This document shows positions 8,885 through 16,353 of a stretch of DNA of 64,000 nucleotides, piece after piece. Under the pieces are notes generated by a model. That model saw nothing but the letters and a program-made list of their open reading frames with translations, did not search any database and was not told the origin of the DNA. How positions within the stretch are numbered: position 1 is the first letter of the stretch; every line of letters begins with the position of its first letter. The stretch is taken from NCBI GenBank assembly GCA_964530325.1, contig CAZHAX010000013.1:1-64000 (forward strand). The letters are read 5' to 3'. The stretch is from CAZHAX01 sp964530325 (GTDB taxonomy: Bacteria; Chloroflexota; Anaerolineae; B4-G1). The translations under genes were made by a program, and so were the position numbers.

Positions 8885-9920
8885 AGGCCTTCTTGCTCCG
8901 CCTCAGCAGGTAGATGAAGAACGGCGCGCCTATGACTGCGGTGACGATCCCCACAGGGATCTCTGCCGGGGCCAGGACGAGCCGCGCCGCCAGGTCCGCT
9001 ACCACGAGGAATACACTGCCCAGAAGCCCCGCCGCAGGCAGGAGGAGGCGATGGTCGGGGCCGAGGAAGAGGCGGGCGACGTGGGGCACGACGAGCCCGA
9101 CGAAACCGACCAATCCGCTGACCGATACGGCTGCACCGGTGAGAAGCGAGCCGATCATCAACAGGGCCAGCTTCCTTCGCTCCACGTTCACGCCCAGGTG
9201 GGCCGCCTGGTCCTCGCCCAGCAGAAAGGCGTTCAGGTCGCCAGCCATAGTGTACGCGGCCAGGGCTCCAAGAGCTACGAGAGGGATAACGACCGCCAGC
9301 TGGCTCCAGCCAGAAGAAGACATTCCGCCCATCGTCCACAGGACCACCCGCCGCATTGTCTCTCCGCTGAAGAGCATCAGGAAGGACATGGCGGCTGCCA
9401 GCAGCGAGCTCAGGGCGAACCCTGCGAGGAGGAGGGTGGTGATGGGTGTTCGCGGGCCCACGCGGGCGATGCCGTAGACGACGAGGACAGCGACCAGCGA
9501 GCCGACGAAGGCGGCCGCCGGAACGAGCGTGAAGCCGAGTGTCAGCGCGTGCACAGGCAGCAGCAGGGCCAGTGTGGCGCCCAGCGCGGCTCCACCGGAG
9601 GTCCCGATGATGTAGGGATCGGCCATCGGGTTGCGCAGCAGACCCTGGAAGAGCGTGCCTGCCAGCGCGAGTGCGCCGCCCACGGTCATTGCTGTGACTA
9701 CGCGAGGCAGGCGGATGCTTAGGACGATCGCCTCCATCTGCTCCGTCCAGGTGGTCGACAGCTCGAAGCCCGGCACTCTCGAAGCCAGCATCCGCGCCAC
9801 CTGGCCGAAGGGCACGGCCACCGTGCCCAGCGAGACGGCGGCGACGAGCGCCGCTATGAGGGCCAGGGCAAGAATGCCGAGGATGCCCAGGCGCTGCCAG
9901 CGACGTCGCCCTTGTCTCAT
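8874..9920 (-). CDS. btuC: Vitamin B12 ABC transporter, FecCD-type permease
   Basis: The 348-residue integral membrane protein has about ten hydrophobic helices and the FecCD family signatures RLPRVVTAMTVGGALALAG and NPMADPYIIGTSGGAALGA. Near its end GLVVPHVARLFLGPDHR is the usual cytoplasmic coupling segment. It forms the translocation pore with BtuD and takes substrate from BtuF. The gene is the middle one of a three-gene operon, 43 bases after btuF. Confidence 0.9.
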   Translation of the reverse strand: MRQGRRRWQRLGILGILALALIAALVAAVSLGTVAVPFGQVARMLASRVPGFELSTTWTEQMEAIVLSIRLPRVVTAMTVGGALALAGTLFQGLLRNPMADPYIIGTSGGAALGATLALLLPVHALTLGFTLVPAAAFVGSLVAVLVVYGIARVGPRTPITTLLLAGFALSSLLAAAMSFLMLFSGETMRRVVLWTMGGMSSSGWSQLAVVIPLVALGALAAYTMAGDLNAFLLGEDQAAHLGVNVERRKLALLMIGSLLTGAAVSVSGLVGFVGLVVPHVARLFLGPDHRLLLPAAGLLGSVFLVVADLAARLVLAPAEIPVGIVTAVIGAPFFIYLLRRSKKAYDF

Positions 9921-9963
9921 CCGCCTGCCTCACGCGCCATTAGAGCAGGGTACCTGATCCGCC

Positions 9964-10935
9964 CTAGTCGAACAACTCCGGATGTATCAGGCGTGCCAGA
10001 CCTTCGATGCCTTCGGCTACCCGAGGGCCAGGCCGGCTGATCAGGTTGTCATCTATGCCGTACACGCTTCCCCCCTGCACAGCGGCGATGGCGTCCCAGC
10101 CTGGCCGCTGGGCCACCGATTCGGGGGTGATGCCCCAGTTGGCGTCGCCCAGGATGATCATGTCCGGGTCGCGGGCCACAATCTCCTCGGCGTTTATCTG
10201 TACCCAGGCGTTCTGCTGGTCGCCGGCCAGGTTCGTCCCGCCTGCCAGTGCGATGAAGTCGTCGTGCCAGCTGCCGGCACCTGCAGTCCACGGCCTGGTC
10301 GGGTCTGTGGCGTCCAGTTCGTAGAAAACGAGGGGCTGCTCTGTTGCCGCTGCCACCGCGTCGGTCACGGCGGCGATGCGCGTCTCCATGTCCGCAACTA
10401 GATCAGCGGCTGCCTCCTCGACACCGGCGGCCTGGCCCACCAGCTCGATGTCACGGTAGATTCCTTCCAGGTCGTCTGCCGCCAGGGCGAGCACGGCGAT
10501 GCCCAGATCCCGCAGCTGGGCGTCTATCTCAGGCACTGGCTCGCCGCCGATGGCTAGCACGAGGTCGGGATCGAGAGAGATGATCAGCTCCAGGTTGCCC
10601 TCAGTGCCGGTGCCCACTTTCTGGATATCCAGGGCCTCCGGCGGGTAGTCGGACCAATCGGATATGCCCACCAGCCGGTCGCCCAGGCCGAGGGCGAAGG
10701 CGATCTCCGTGTTGGAGGGCGCCAGGGATATGATCCTCTCCACGGGCTGAGTCACTTCGACTTCGACGCCCAGGTCGTCAGTCAGCGTTACGACGGCCGG
10801 CTCGGGTGTTGACGTCGGCACGGCCTCTGTTGGCGTCGCCGTTTGCGTGGGCTCCACGTCGGCCGGGGTGCAGGCAGCGAGCCCGACAGCCAGGGCCAGA
10901 AAGAGGCCGGTCATTGGTGCATGTTGCTTCTTCAC
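9964..10935 (-). CDS. btuF: Vitamin B12-binding lipoprotein
   Basis: A lipoprotein signal ends in the lipobox VGLAAC, followed by a Thr/Pro/Glu linker and a class III periplasmic-binding fold (RIISLAPSNTEIAFALGLGDRLVG is the family's N-terminal signature; only part is quoted as evidence). It would capture cobalamin outside the cell for BtuCD. I prefer the GTG at 10935, which has AAAGGGAC just upstream. The ATG at 10953 has no ribosome binding site. The operon is led by a cobalamin riboswitch, which supports the substrate assignment. Confidence 0.87.
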   Translation of the reverse strand: MKKQHAPMTGLFLALAVGLAACTPADVEPTQTATPTEAVPTSTPEPAVVTLTDDLGVEVEVTQPVERIISLAPSNTEIAFALGLGDRLVGISDWSDYPPEALDIQKVGTGTEGNLELIISLDPDLVLAIGGEPVPEIDAQLRDLGIAVLALAADDLEGIYRDIELVGQAAGVEEAAADLVADMETRIAAVTDAVAAATEQPLVFYELDATDPTRPWTAGAGSWHDDFIALAGGTNLAGDQQNAWVQINAEEIVARDPDMIILGDANWGITPESVAQRPGWDAIAAVQGGSVYGIDDNLISRPGPRVAEGIEGLARLIHPELFD

Positions 10936-10984
10936 GGTATGTCCCTTTCGCATTGATCAGTCTTGCGTGCACAGATCACAGCCA

Positions 10985-11025
10985 CAAACGGAAAGCCCTC
11001 CCCCTCACTCTTCTTGGGGGAGGGC
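10985..11025 (-). terminator. Candidate riboswitch terminator
   Basis: On the minus strand a perfect 10-bp stem (GCCCTCCCCC/GGGGGAGGGC, 11-base loop) is followed by CTTTCCGTTT. It lies between the cobalamin aptamer and btuF, where a ligand-controlled terminator would be expected. Confidence 0.6.
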
Positions 11026-11089
11026 AGGTACTTCTTGTTGCCCTCTCATGCGCCACCCCCTTTCCGCGAAGGATGCTGTGTGCGCCGTC

Positions 11090-11215
11090 GGAGGCGGGTA
11101 TCCTGGCTCCGGAGAACGGCTCGCACCGTTCGCCGCTACAGTTGCGGGACAGCGCCGGACTTGGACCGGCTTCCCCCTTCAGGCCCCTCGCTTCCGTGCT
11201 TTGGGGCACCTCCGC
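11090..11215 (-). promoter_or_regulatory. Cobalamin riboswitch
   Basis: Read on the minus strand, the conserved core is present: GGAAGCCGGT, then TCCGGCGCTGTCCCGCAACTG, and the B12 box GAGCCAGGATACCCGCC (complement 11093-11109). The 5' GGTGCC element lies at 11210-11205. It binds adenosylcobalamin and normally shuts off expression when B12 is plentiful. It sits between a good promoter and btuFCD, with a terminator-like hairpin after it. Confidence 0.93.
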
Positions 11216-11240
11216 ACAGGCGGTATTCGGTTGTCAGTCC

Positions 11241-11269
11241 AGTATAGCACCTGCGGAACCGATTGTCAA
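11241..11269 (-). promoter_or_regulatory. Promoter of the btuFCD operon
   Basis: On the minus strand, TTGACA (11269-11264) and TATACT (11246-11241) have 17-base spacing, directly ahead of the riboswitch. Confidence 0.75.
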
Positions 11270-11343
11270 CCGATTCGGCAGCGCCGCAGGCGCTCGCCGC
11301 GGCCGGGTCCACCCGCCGCCGGGCCGGAGCGCGCGATCTCGAT

Positions 11344-11372
11344 TTGCGGATCCTGGTCCTCGGTAGTACACT
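11344..11372 (+). promoter_or_regulatory. Possible promoter of the selenium operon
   Basis: TTGCGG (11344-11349), 17 bases and TACACT (11367-11372) lie about 275 bases before yedE. The match is moderate. Confidence 0.4.
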
Positions 11373-11646
11373 CCCCGCTGTCGCCATGGAAGACAAAGGG
11401 GCAGTAGTCATGTTCTATCACCGCCGCACCTGAGGCGGGGCCTTGGGCGCCGGTTGGCGCCCGCGGGCCAGCCTGTACACGCCAGGGGGCGGCGACGTGA
11501 CCGCGCCCTGAGTTCGGACGCAGTCCGCCTTCGTCGGGCGACTTGCCGCCGCTGGCGTGTGCAGCGGCGGTCTTACGTTGCCCAGCGTCCGATGTCCGGC
11601 TCGGCCGGATGGGCGCTCGGAGATCATGTCTTCAGGAGGTAGACGT
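11373..11646 (+). other. Long structured leader before yedE
   Basis: About 270 bases without a credible gene lie between the probable promoter and yedE. They hold strong hairpins: GGGCGCC-GGTT-GGCGCCC around 11446-11463, and a perfect 9-bp stem CCGCCGCTG/CAGCGGCGG at 11546-11570 with a 7-base loop. AGGAGGT for yedE lies at 11634-11640. The leader matches no riboswitch class I can name. Confidence 0.4.
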
Positions 11647-12771
11647 ATGTCCGAAGGGCTGACCCGCTTCTTTGCCTCGCGTTGGGGCATCGTCCTGGCC
11701 GGGGCAGTCATCGGGGTGCTGGCTCCGCTGCTCCAGAAGGCCGGCAATCCGCCCAACATGGGCATCTGCGTGGCCTGCTTCGAGCGGGATATCGCCGGCG
11801 CCCTGGGATTGCAGCGGGTGGCGGCGGTCCAGTACGTCCGCCCGGAGATCGCCGGCTTCGTCCTGGGATCGACGGTCGCGGCGCTTCTCTTTCGTGAGTT
11901 CAAGGCTCGCTCGGGATCCGCGCCCATAGTACGCTTCGTGCTGGGCGTCTTCGCCATGATCGGCGCGCTGGTTTTCATGGGCTGCCCCTGGCGTGCCCTG
12001 CTGCGCCTCTCGGCAGGCGACCTGAACGCAGTGGTGGGCCTGGCCGGCCTGGCGACTGGCATCTTCGTCGGTGTGCAGTTCCTCAGGGCGGGGTACAGCC
12101 TGGGCCGGTCGCAGAAGACGTACACCGCCGTCGGCTGGATCATGCCTGTGCTGATGATCGGCCTTCTCCTACTGCTTGTCTTCGAAGTCACCGTGAGCGA
12201 TAGCGGAGCCCTCTTCTTCAGCGAGAGTGGGCCGGGCTCGATGCATGCCCCGCTGCTGATCTCGCTCGGCACGGGCTTGATCATCGGCTTCCTGGCTCAG
12301 CGCACGCGCTTCTGCACCATGGGCAGCATCCGCGATGTGCTCCTGATGGGCGATGCCCATCTCATCAGCGGCCTGGGCGCGCTGGCAGTGGCGGCCGTGG
12401 TTACGAATCTGATCCTAGGGCAGCTCAACCCTCCCGCCTTCTTCGGACAGCCGGTGGCCCACTCGCAGCACCTTTGGAACTACCTGGGGATGGCGCTGGC
12501 CGGGCTGGCCTTCGCCCTGGCCGGCGGCTGCCCCGGTCGGCAACTCTTCCTGGCGGGCGAAGGGGACGGCGACGCCGGCGTCTTCGTCCTGGGAATGATC
12601 GTCGGGGCGGGGCTGGCCCACAACTTTGCTCTGGCCGGGGCGCCGGACCAGGTGGTTGAGGGCGTGAACACAACTGGTGGCATAGGACCATACGGGATGG
12701 CGGCGGTCGTCTTGGGGCTCGTGGTATGTATGGTCATCGGACTGACCATGCGCCACGGGATGGAGGCATAG
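11647..12771 (+). CDS. yedE: YedE-type selenium transporter
   Basis: The 374-residue membrane protein has about ten helices and the Cys-containing signatures of the YedE/YeeE family: GICVACFERDIAG near the N-terminus, FMGCPWRALLRLS, RTRFCTMGSIRD and AGGCPGRQLFLAGEGD. The Cys residues in membrane hairpins are thought to pass sulfur or selenium compounds. Genes of this subgroup sit next to YedF and selenium-related desulfurases, as here, and are annotated as putative selenium transporters. The ATG at 11647 follows a perfect AGGAGGT. Direct proof of substrate is lacking. Confidence 0.85.
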   Translation: MSEGLTRFFASRWGIVLAGAVIGVLAPLLQKAGNPPNMGICVACFERDIAGALGLQRVAAVQYVRPEIAGFVLGSTVAALLFREFKARSGSAPIVRFVLGVFAMIGALVFMGCPWRALLRLSAGDLNAVVGLAGLATGIFVGVQFLRAGYSLGRSQKTYTAVGWIMPVLMIGLLLLLVFEVTVSDSGALFFSESGPGSMHAPLLISLGTGLIIGFLAQRTRFCTMGSIRDVLLMGDAHLISGLGALAVAAVVTNLILGQLNPPAFFGQPVAHSQHLWNYLGMALAGLAFALAGGCPGRQLFLAGEGDGDAGVFVLGMIVGAGLAHNFALAGAPDQVVEGVNTTGGIGPYGMAAVVLGLVVCMVIGLTMRHGMEA

Positions 12772-12775
12772 CGAA

Positions 12776-12985
12776 ATGGCTGTCCAGGTAGATGCTCGCG
12801 GGCTCTCGTGCCCCCAGCCGGTCATCCTGGCTCGCAGGGCGATCAAGGCGGGCGAGTTCCCGATCCAGGTCCTGGTGGAGACCGTGACCTCGCGCGAGAA
12901 CGTGCTTCGGGCCGCGGAGAAGCTTGGCTGTACCGTCGCAGTGGAGCAGATGGGGGACGAGTTCAAGCTGACGGTCGAGCGGTGA
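12776..12985 (+). CDS. yedF: TusA/YedF-like sulfur or selenium carrier
   Basis: This 69-residue TusA-family protein carries the conserved GLSCPQPVILARRAI motif, whose Cys accepts persulfide sulfur or selenium. It starts only 4 bases after yedE, which implies coupled translation. In related clusters it is thought to shuttle the chalcogen from transporter or desulfurase to selenophosphate synthetase or another acceptor. Confidence 0.87.
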   Translation: MAVQVDARGLSCPQPVILARRAIKAGEFPIQVLVETVTSRENVLRAAEKLGCTVAVEQMGDEFKLTVER

Positions 12986-12996
12986 CACGGCAGAAA

Positions 12997-13027
12997 GGTG
13001 CCAGGCGCCGGTGAAGCGCCTGGCGCC
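12997..13027 (+). repeat. Strong hairpin between yedF and the desulfurase
   Basis: The arms 12997-13008 and 13016-13027 form a 12-bp stem with one G-T pair and a 7-base loop. It ends 3 bases before the ribosome binding site (GAGG, 13031-13034) of the next gene, so it could modulate mRNA stability or translation inside the operon. Confidence 0.6.
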
Positions 13028-13039
13028 TTCGAGGCTGAT

Positions 13040-14194
13040 ATGATCTACCTCGATAACGCCGCTACGTCTTGGCCCAAGCCGCCGGGGGTGGCCGAGGCGA
13101 TGACACGCTACCTGGGCGAGGTTGGCGCCAACCCCGGCCGGGCCGCCCACCGGAGGGCGATCGAGGCTGGCCGCATCGTCTACCGGGCCCGGGAGGCGGT
13201 GGCTGAGCTGTTCAACGCTCCCGACCCGCTGCGCGTCGTATTCGGCGCCAACGCCACAGAAGGGCTCAACCTGGCCCTGCACGGCCTCCTGCGGCCCGGC
13301 GACCACGTGGTCACCAGCAGCGTAGAGCACAACTCGGTGATGCGCCCGCTGCGCGCGCTCGAGGCTCAGGGCGTGGAAGTGACAGTCGCGCGCTGCTCGG
13401 AAACAGGGCTGCTCGATCCGGGCGACGTCGGCGCGGCGATCAGGCCGGAGACGCGCATGATCGCGCTCAACAATGCCTCGAACGTGGTGGGCACGCTGCT
13501 GCCGGTGCGGCAGGTGGGACGCGCCGCGCGCGAGCGGGGACTGATAATGCTGGTCGACGCCGCACAGACCGCCGGATGCTACCCGATAGACGTACAGTCG
13601 GAGTGCGTCGATCTGCTGGCCTTCAGCGGCCACAAGTCTCTTCTTGGACCAATGGGAACCGGAGGGCTTATCGTCGGCGAGCGGGTGGACGCTTCCCAAC
13701 TCGCGCCGCTCAAACAAGGAGGCACAGGAAGCCGCTCCGAGCAAGAGCTGCAGCCGGACTTCCTGCCCGATTGCTGCGAGAGCGGAACGCAGAACGTCGT
13801 CGGCCTGGCCGGTCTGGAGGCCAGCGTGCGCTGGGTGCTGGAGCGGGGAGTGGATACGATCCGGGCGCACGAGCTCGGGCTGGCCAGACGGCTTATCGAG
13901 GATCTGGCCGCGATCGAGGGCGTCACCGTCTATGGCCCGCACGATGCGGAGCTGCAGACGGCGACGGTGTCATTCAACGTGGCCGGCCTTGAGCCCTCCG
14001 ACGTGGGCCTGCGGCTTGACGATGAGTTCGAGATCATGTGCCGCGTAGGGCTGCACTGCTCGCCCGCTGCGCACAAGACGATCGGCACGTTCCCGGCGGG
14101 CACAGTCCGCTTCGGTCTGGGCGCGTTCAGCACAGCGGAGGAAGTGGACAGGGCCCTGGCGGCGGTACGCAGCCTGGCACAGGGGGCGTCGTGA
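13040..14194 (+). CDS. Class V aminotransferase, cysteine desulfurase/selenocysteine lyase-like
   Basis: This PLP enzyme starts MIYLDNAATSWPKPPGV, typical of the SufS/CsdA-like group. The PLP Lys lies in FSGHKSLLGPMGTGG, and the catalytic Cys region is probably CRVGLHCSPAAHKTIG near the C-terminus. It would release sulfur or selenium from cysteine or selenocysteine for the carriers encoded beside it. I chose the ATG at 13040, with GAGG 5 bases upstream; a GTG further upstream (12998) falls in a hairpin. The stop overlaps the next start (GTGA). The length is 384 residues. Whether S or Se is the real substrate cannot be told. Confidence 0.87.
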   Translation: MIYLDNAATSWPKPPGVAEAMTRYLGEVGANPGRAAHRRAIEAGRIVYRAREAVAELFNAPDPLRVVFGANATEGLNLALHGLLRPGDHVVTSSVEHNSVMRPLRALEAQGVEVTVARCSETGLLDPGDVGAAIRPETRMIALNNASNVVGTLLPVRQVGRAARERGLIMLVDAAQTAGCYPIDVQSECVDLLAFSGHKSLLGPMGTGGLIVGERVDASQLAPLKQGGTGSRSEQELQPDFLPDCCESGTQNVVGLAGLEASVRWVLERGVDTIRAHELGLARRLIEDLAAIEGVTVYGPHDAELQTATVSFNVAGLEPSDVGLRLDDEFEIMCRVGLHCSPAAHKTIGTFPAGTVRFGLGAFSTAEEVDRALAAVRSLAQGAS

Positions 14195-14418
14195 GCGAAC
14201 CGCAGTACGCGGTCGTTCTTGTCGATTCCACGAGCCACGCCCTGAGGGTGGAGAATGTCCTCACCGAGGGCGGCCTGACGAGCAAAATGATCCCCGTGCC
14301 CCGCCACCTCAGCTCCGACTGCGGGGCGTGCGTGCGGATTGAGCTGCATGACGTCGGTCGGGTGCAGAGCCAGCTGGAGGCAGCAGGGGTGGTCTTCGTA
14401 AGTATTGAGCCGATCTGA
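14191..14418 (+). CDS. DUF3343 (Se/S carrier-like) protein
   Basis: The 75-residue protein reads YAVVLVDSTSHALRVENVL and ends with a conserved CGACVRI-type motif, as in DUF3343 (Pfam Se_S_carrier). Such proteins accompany selenium genes and are thought to carry the element on the Cys pair. The GTG start overlaps the previous stop by 4 bases, so it is the last gene of the yedE operon. Confidence 0.82.
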   Translation: MSEPQYAVVLVDSTSHALRVENVLTEGGLTSKMIPVPRHLSSDCGACVRIELHDVGRVQSQLEAAGVVFVSIEPI

Positions 14419-14499
14419 GGCCCCGGCGGGGTATGAGGAACGTGGCGCCTTGCGTGACTGTGCCACAGGGCTCTGGAGATGAGATAGCTCTACAACGCC

Positions 14500-15357
14500 T
14501 CACAGCATGCGGGATACGACCAGAATCCACAGCCCAACCACTGTAACGAACATATACAGTGCGTTGTCGGCAAGCGCTGATAGAGCGCCGGACCAGGCAT
14601 GGAACAGGACATATGGAGACAAGCAGGGCGCGGCTGCGTAGGCGCTCTTGACACGCGATCGTCTCAATGCGTCCGTCAGCAGGAGCAACCCAACCGGGAT
14701 CGACATTGGCCAGAGGCTTGCGTTCCAGGTCTGGGAGTAGTCGGCAATCCGGGCAGCCTCCAGGAACCAGGGGCCGTAGATCACTGCCGACAGGAGCAGG
14801 GCCGCCGCAAAGGGGGAGAATTCCCTAAGCACCGCCTTTAGCCCGCCGCGAGACCAGACCTGGATGATCCAAAACACAATCACGCAGCTCCCCATCTGAG
14901 GTTTGAGCGAGACCAGAAAGATCCCGTAGCAGGGCCTCAGTGTGAAACCCAGGATCGGCAGCCAGTCGATGTTCGCATTGAGCAGGCTGTGCAGCACAGG
15001 CGGAGAAAGCAGGAAGAAAACCAGGGCAGCAGCAGAAGCCTTCATCCGGCGGAGGGCTATCACGAATCCCACCAGGCTGACTACAAGAAACAGGCTCCTT
15101 CCGGCATCCGGCGAAAAGGCCAGCAAGGGACTCAGGAGCAGCAATCCCCATGGAGCGGTTGCGCTGATGTTGATGCCCCGCTCGCTGGAGTACGGCGAGC
15201 CAAGCGAAAGAAGGGTCTCCGTTGCCGGCCTGATCGATTCATACCAATCGACGCCCCCCGGCAGCTTGACGAGGGAAACGGCGATCACAAAGGCGATCGC
15301 GACCAGACTGACGACTAGTATCCTGCTCCGCCTTGTTGACTGTGAGGGCATAGCCAA
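14500..15357 (-). CDS. Multi-pass membrane protein, GT87/DUF2029-like
   Basis: The 285-residue protein has about eight hydrophobic helices. The extracytoplasmic segment after helix 1 (GGVDWYESIRPATETLL) and a later NIDWLPILGF resemble the polyprenol-phosphate-mannose mannosyltransferases of GT87, but the similarity is weak and it is shorter than the usual 400 residues. GAGGAGG lies 5 bases before a TTG at 15357; an ATG follows at 15351. It begins just before an assembly gap and may belong with the next membrane protein. The function is uncertain. Confidence 0.6.
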   Translation of the reverse strand: MAMPSQSTRRSRILVVSLVAIAFVIAVSLVKLPGGVDWYESIRPATETLLSLGSPYSSERGINISATAPWGLLLLSPLLAFSPDAGRSLFLVVSLVGFVIALRRMKASAAALVFFLLSPPVLHSLLNANIDWLPILGFTLRPCYGIFLVSLKPQMGSCVIVFWIIQVWSRGGLKAVLREFSPFAAALLLSAVIYGPWFLEAARIADYSQTWNASLWPMSIPVGLLLLTDALRRSRVKSAYAAAPCLSPYVLFHAWSGALSALADNALYMFVTVVGLWILVVSRML

Positions 15358-15398
15358 TGCAGCCTCCTCAGGGAATCAGCTCGCAGGTTCAACCGGCA

Positions 15399-15498
15399 NN
15401 NNNNNNNNNNNNNNNNNNNNNNNNNNNNNNNNNNNNNNNNNNNNNNNNNNNNNNNNNNNNNNNNNNNNNNNNNNNNNNNNNNNNNNNNNNNNNNNNNN
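15399..15498. other. Assembly gap of 100 N
   Basis: Exactly 100 undetermined bases: a scaffold join of unknown real length. The sequences on its two sides do not overlap each other. The 3' part of the gene on its right is missing. Confidence 0.95.
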
Positions 15499-16031
15499 CG
15501 GCCGATGTCGGCGGCGAGCGATTCGTGGCCAGGTATGCGCCTTTCGTGCCTGACGCGCAGCCAAGCCCTTCCGTCGGCCTCCACGATCAGCCTCACCGAC
15601 GCACCGACCTGAGGGATCTCCAGCCGATGGTAGTTGTGCGTGACCTGTAGGTACGGGGCGCGCCGGCGCAACGCTGCGTCGAGCGCGGCCAGCACCATGC
15701 GCGCGGTGACGTTGAAGAGCCAGTAGTGGCCTGTGGCCACGGCCAGGAGCAGAGCTACTTGAGCAACGAAGAGCAGACCCAGGCCTGCAAGGAGAGGAAC
15801 GTAGGGGGGATCAACGCAGCAGTCCTCGGGCCGAGCCATAGACCGAAGGGCAGTACCGGCCGCTGGCACGAGAACAGCTGGCAGCAAGGCGAGCATCGCC
15901 ACGCGCCGCTGCTTTGCTGGAGAGACGACGATCGGTCCGCCCTGATCGATCTTGACCGCCAGGGCGAGCGAATGAGCTCCGGCAACGAGGAGCATGGGAG
16001 CAGCTAGTAGTGTAAGCTCTAGATCGCTCAC
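15499..16031 (-). CDS. Partial membrane protein, unknown family
   Basis: Read on the minus strand, the GTG at 16031 opens a protein with a hydrophobic helix (LLAAPMLLVAGAHSLALAV), a second helix (AMLALLPAVLVPAAGTAL) and a third pair around PLLAGLGLLFVAQVALLLAVATG. A soluble beta-rich part (YLQVTHNYHRLEIP, then VRLIVEADGRAWLRVRHE) then runs into the gap. About 177 residues are seen and the C-terminus is lost. I do not recognise it. Confidence 0.55.
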
Positions 16032-16182
16032 CGGCACGGCCCCTTGCCTACCATGTTCGCTGGTCGCTCTGGCACCGGCCAAGGCCCGGCCAGCCGACCT
16101 GATTGGGACCATACGCAAGGCTTGGCCAGGAGGTTGCATGGGGCGGTCCACCGCGCGGGAGCCAGCCCTGGGCGCGCAAACA

Positions 16183-16211
16183 GACAGTCTAGCCAGTATG
16201 GCTAGACTGTC
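16183..16211. repeat. 12-bp inverted repeat with CAGTCTAGCC core
   Basis: GACAGTCTAGCC (16183-16194) and its exact complement (16200-16211) flank AGTAT. A similar hairpin with core CAGTCCAGCC lies at 18548-18574, and a lone half site CAGTCTAGCC lies at about 18484-18493. The surrounding 16032-16353 holds no other gene. Confidence 0.65.
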
Positions 16212-16353
16212 CAAGAGGAAGCCGTGGGATTCGGAGCCGCGGGTGCGGCGGGCCGCTCCCGCTAGTTGCTGTTGCCCCTAGTCACCACCTTGGATGATGC
16301 GCCGGACGCCAATCGGCGAATCCCACGCGCCGGCGCCTATCCCCGATAGATCC

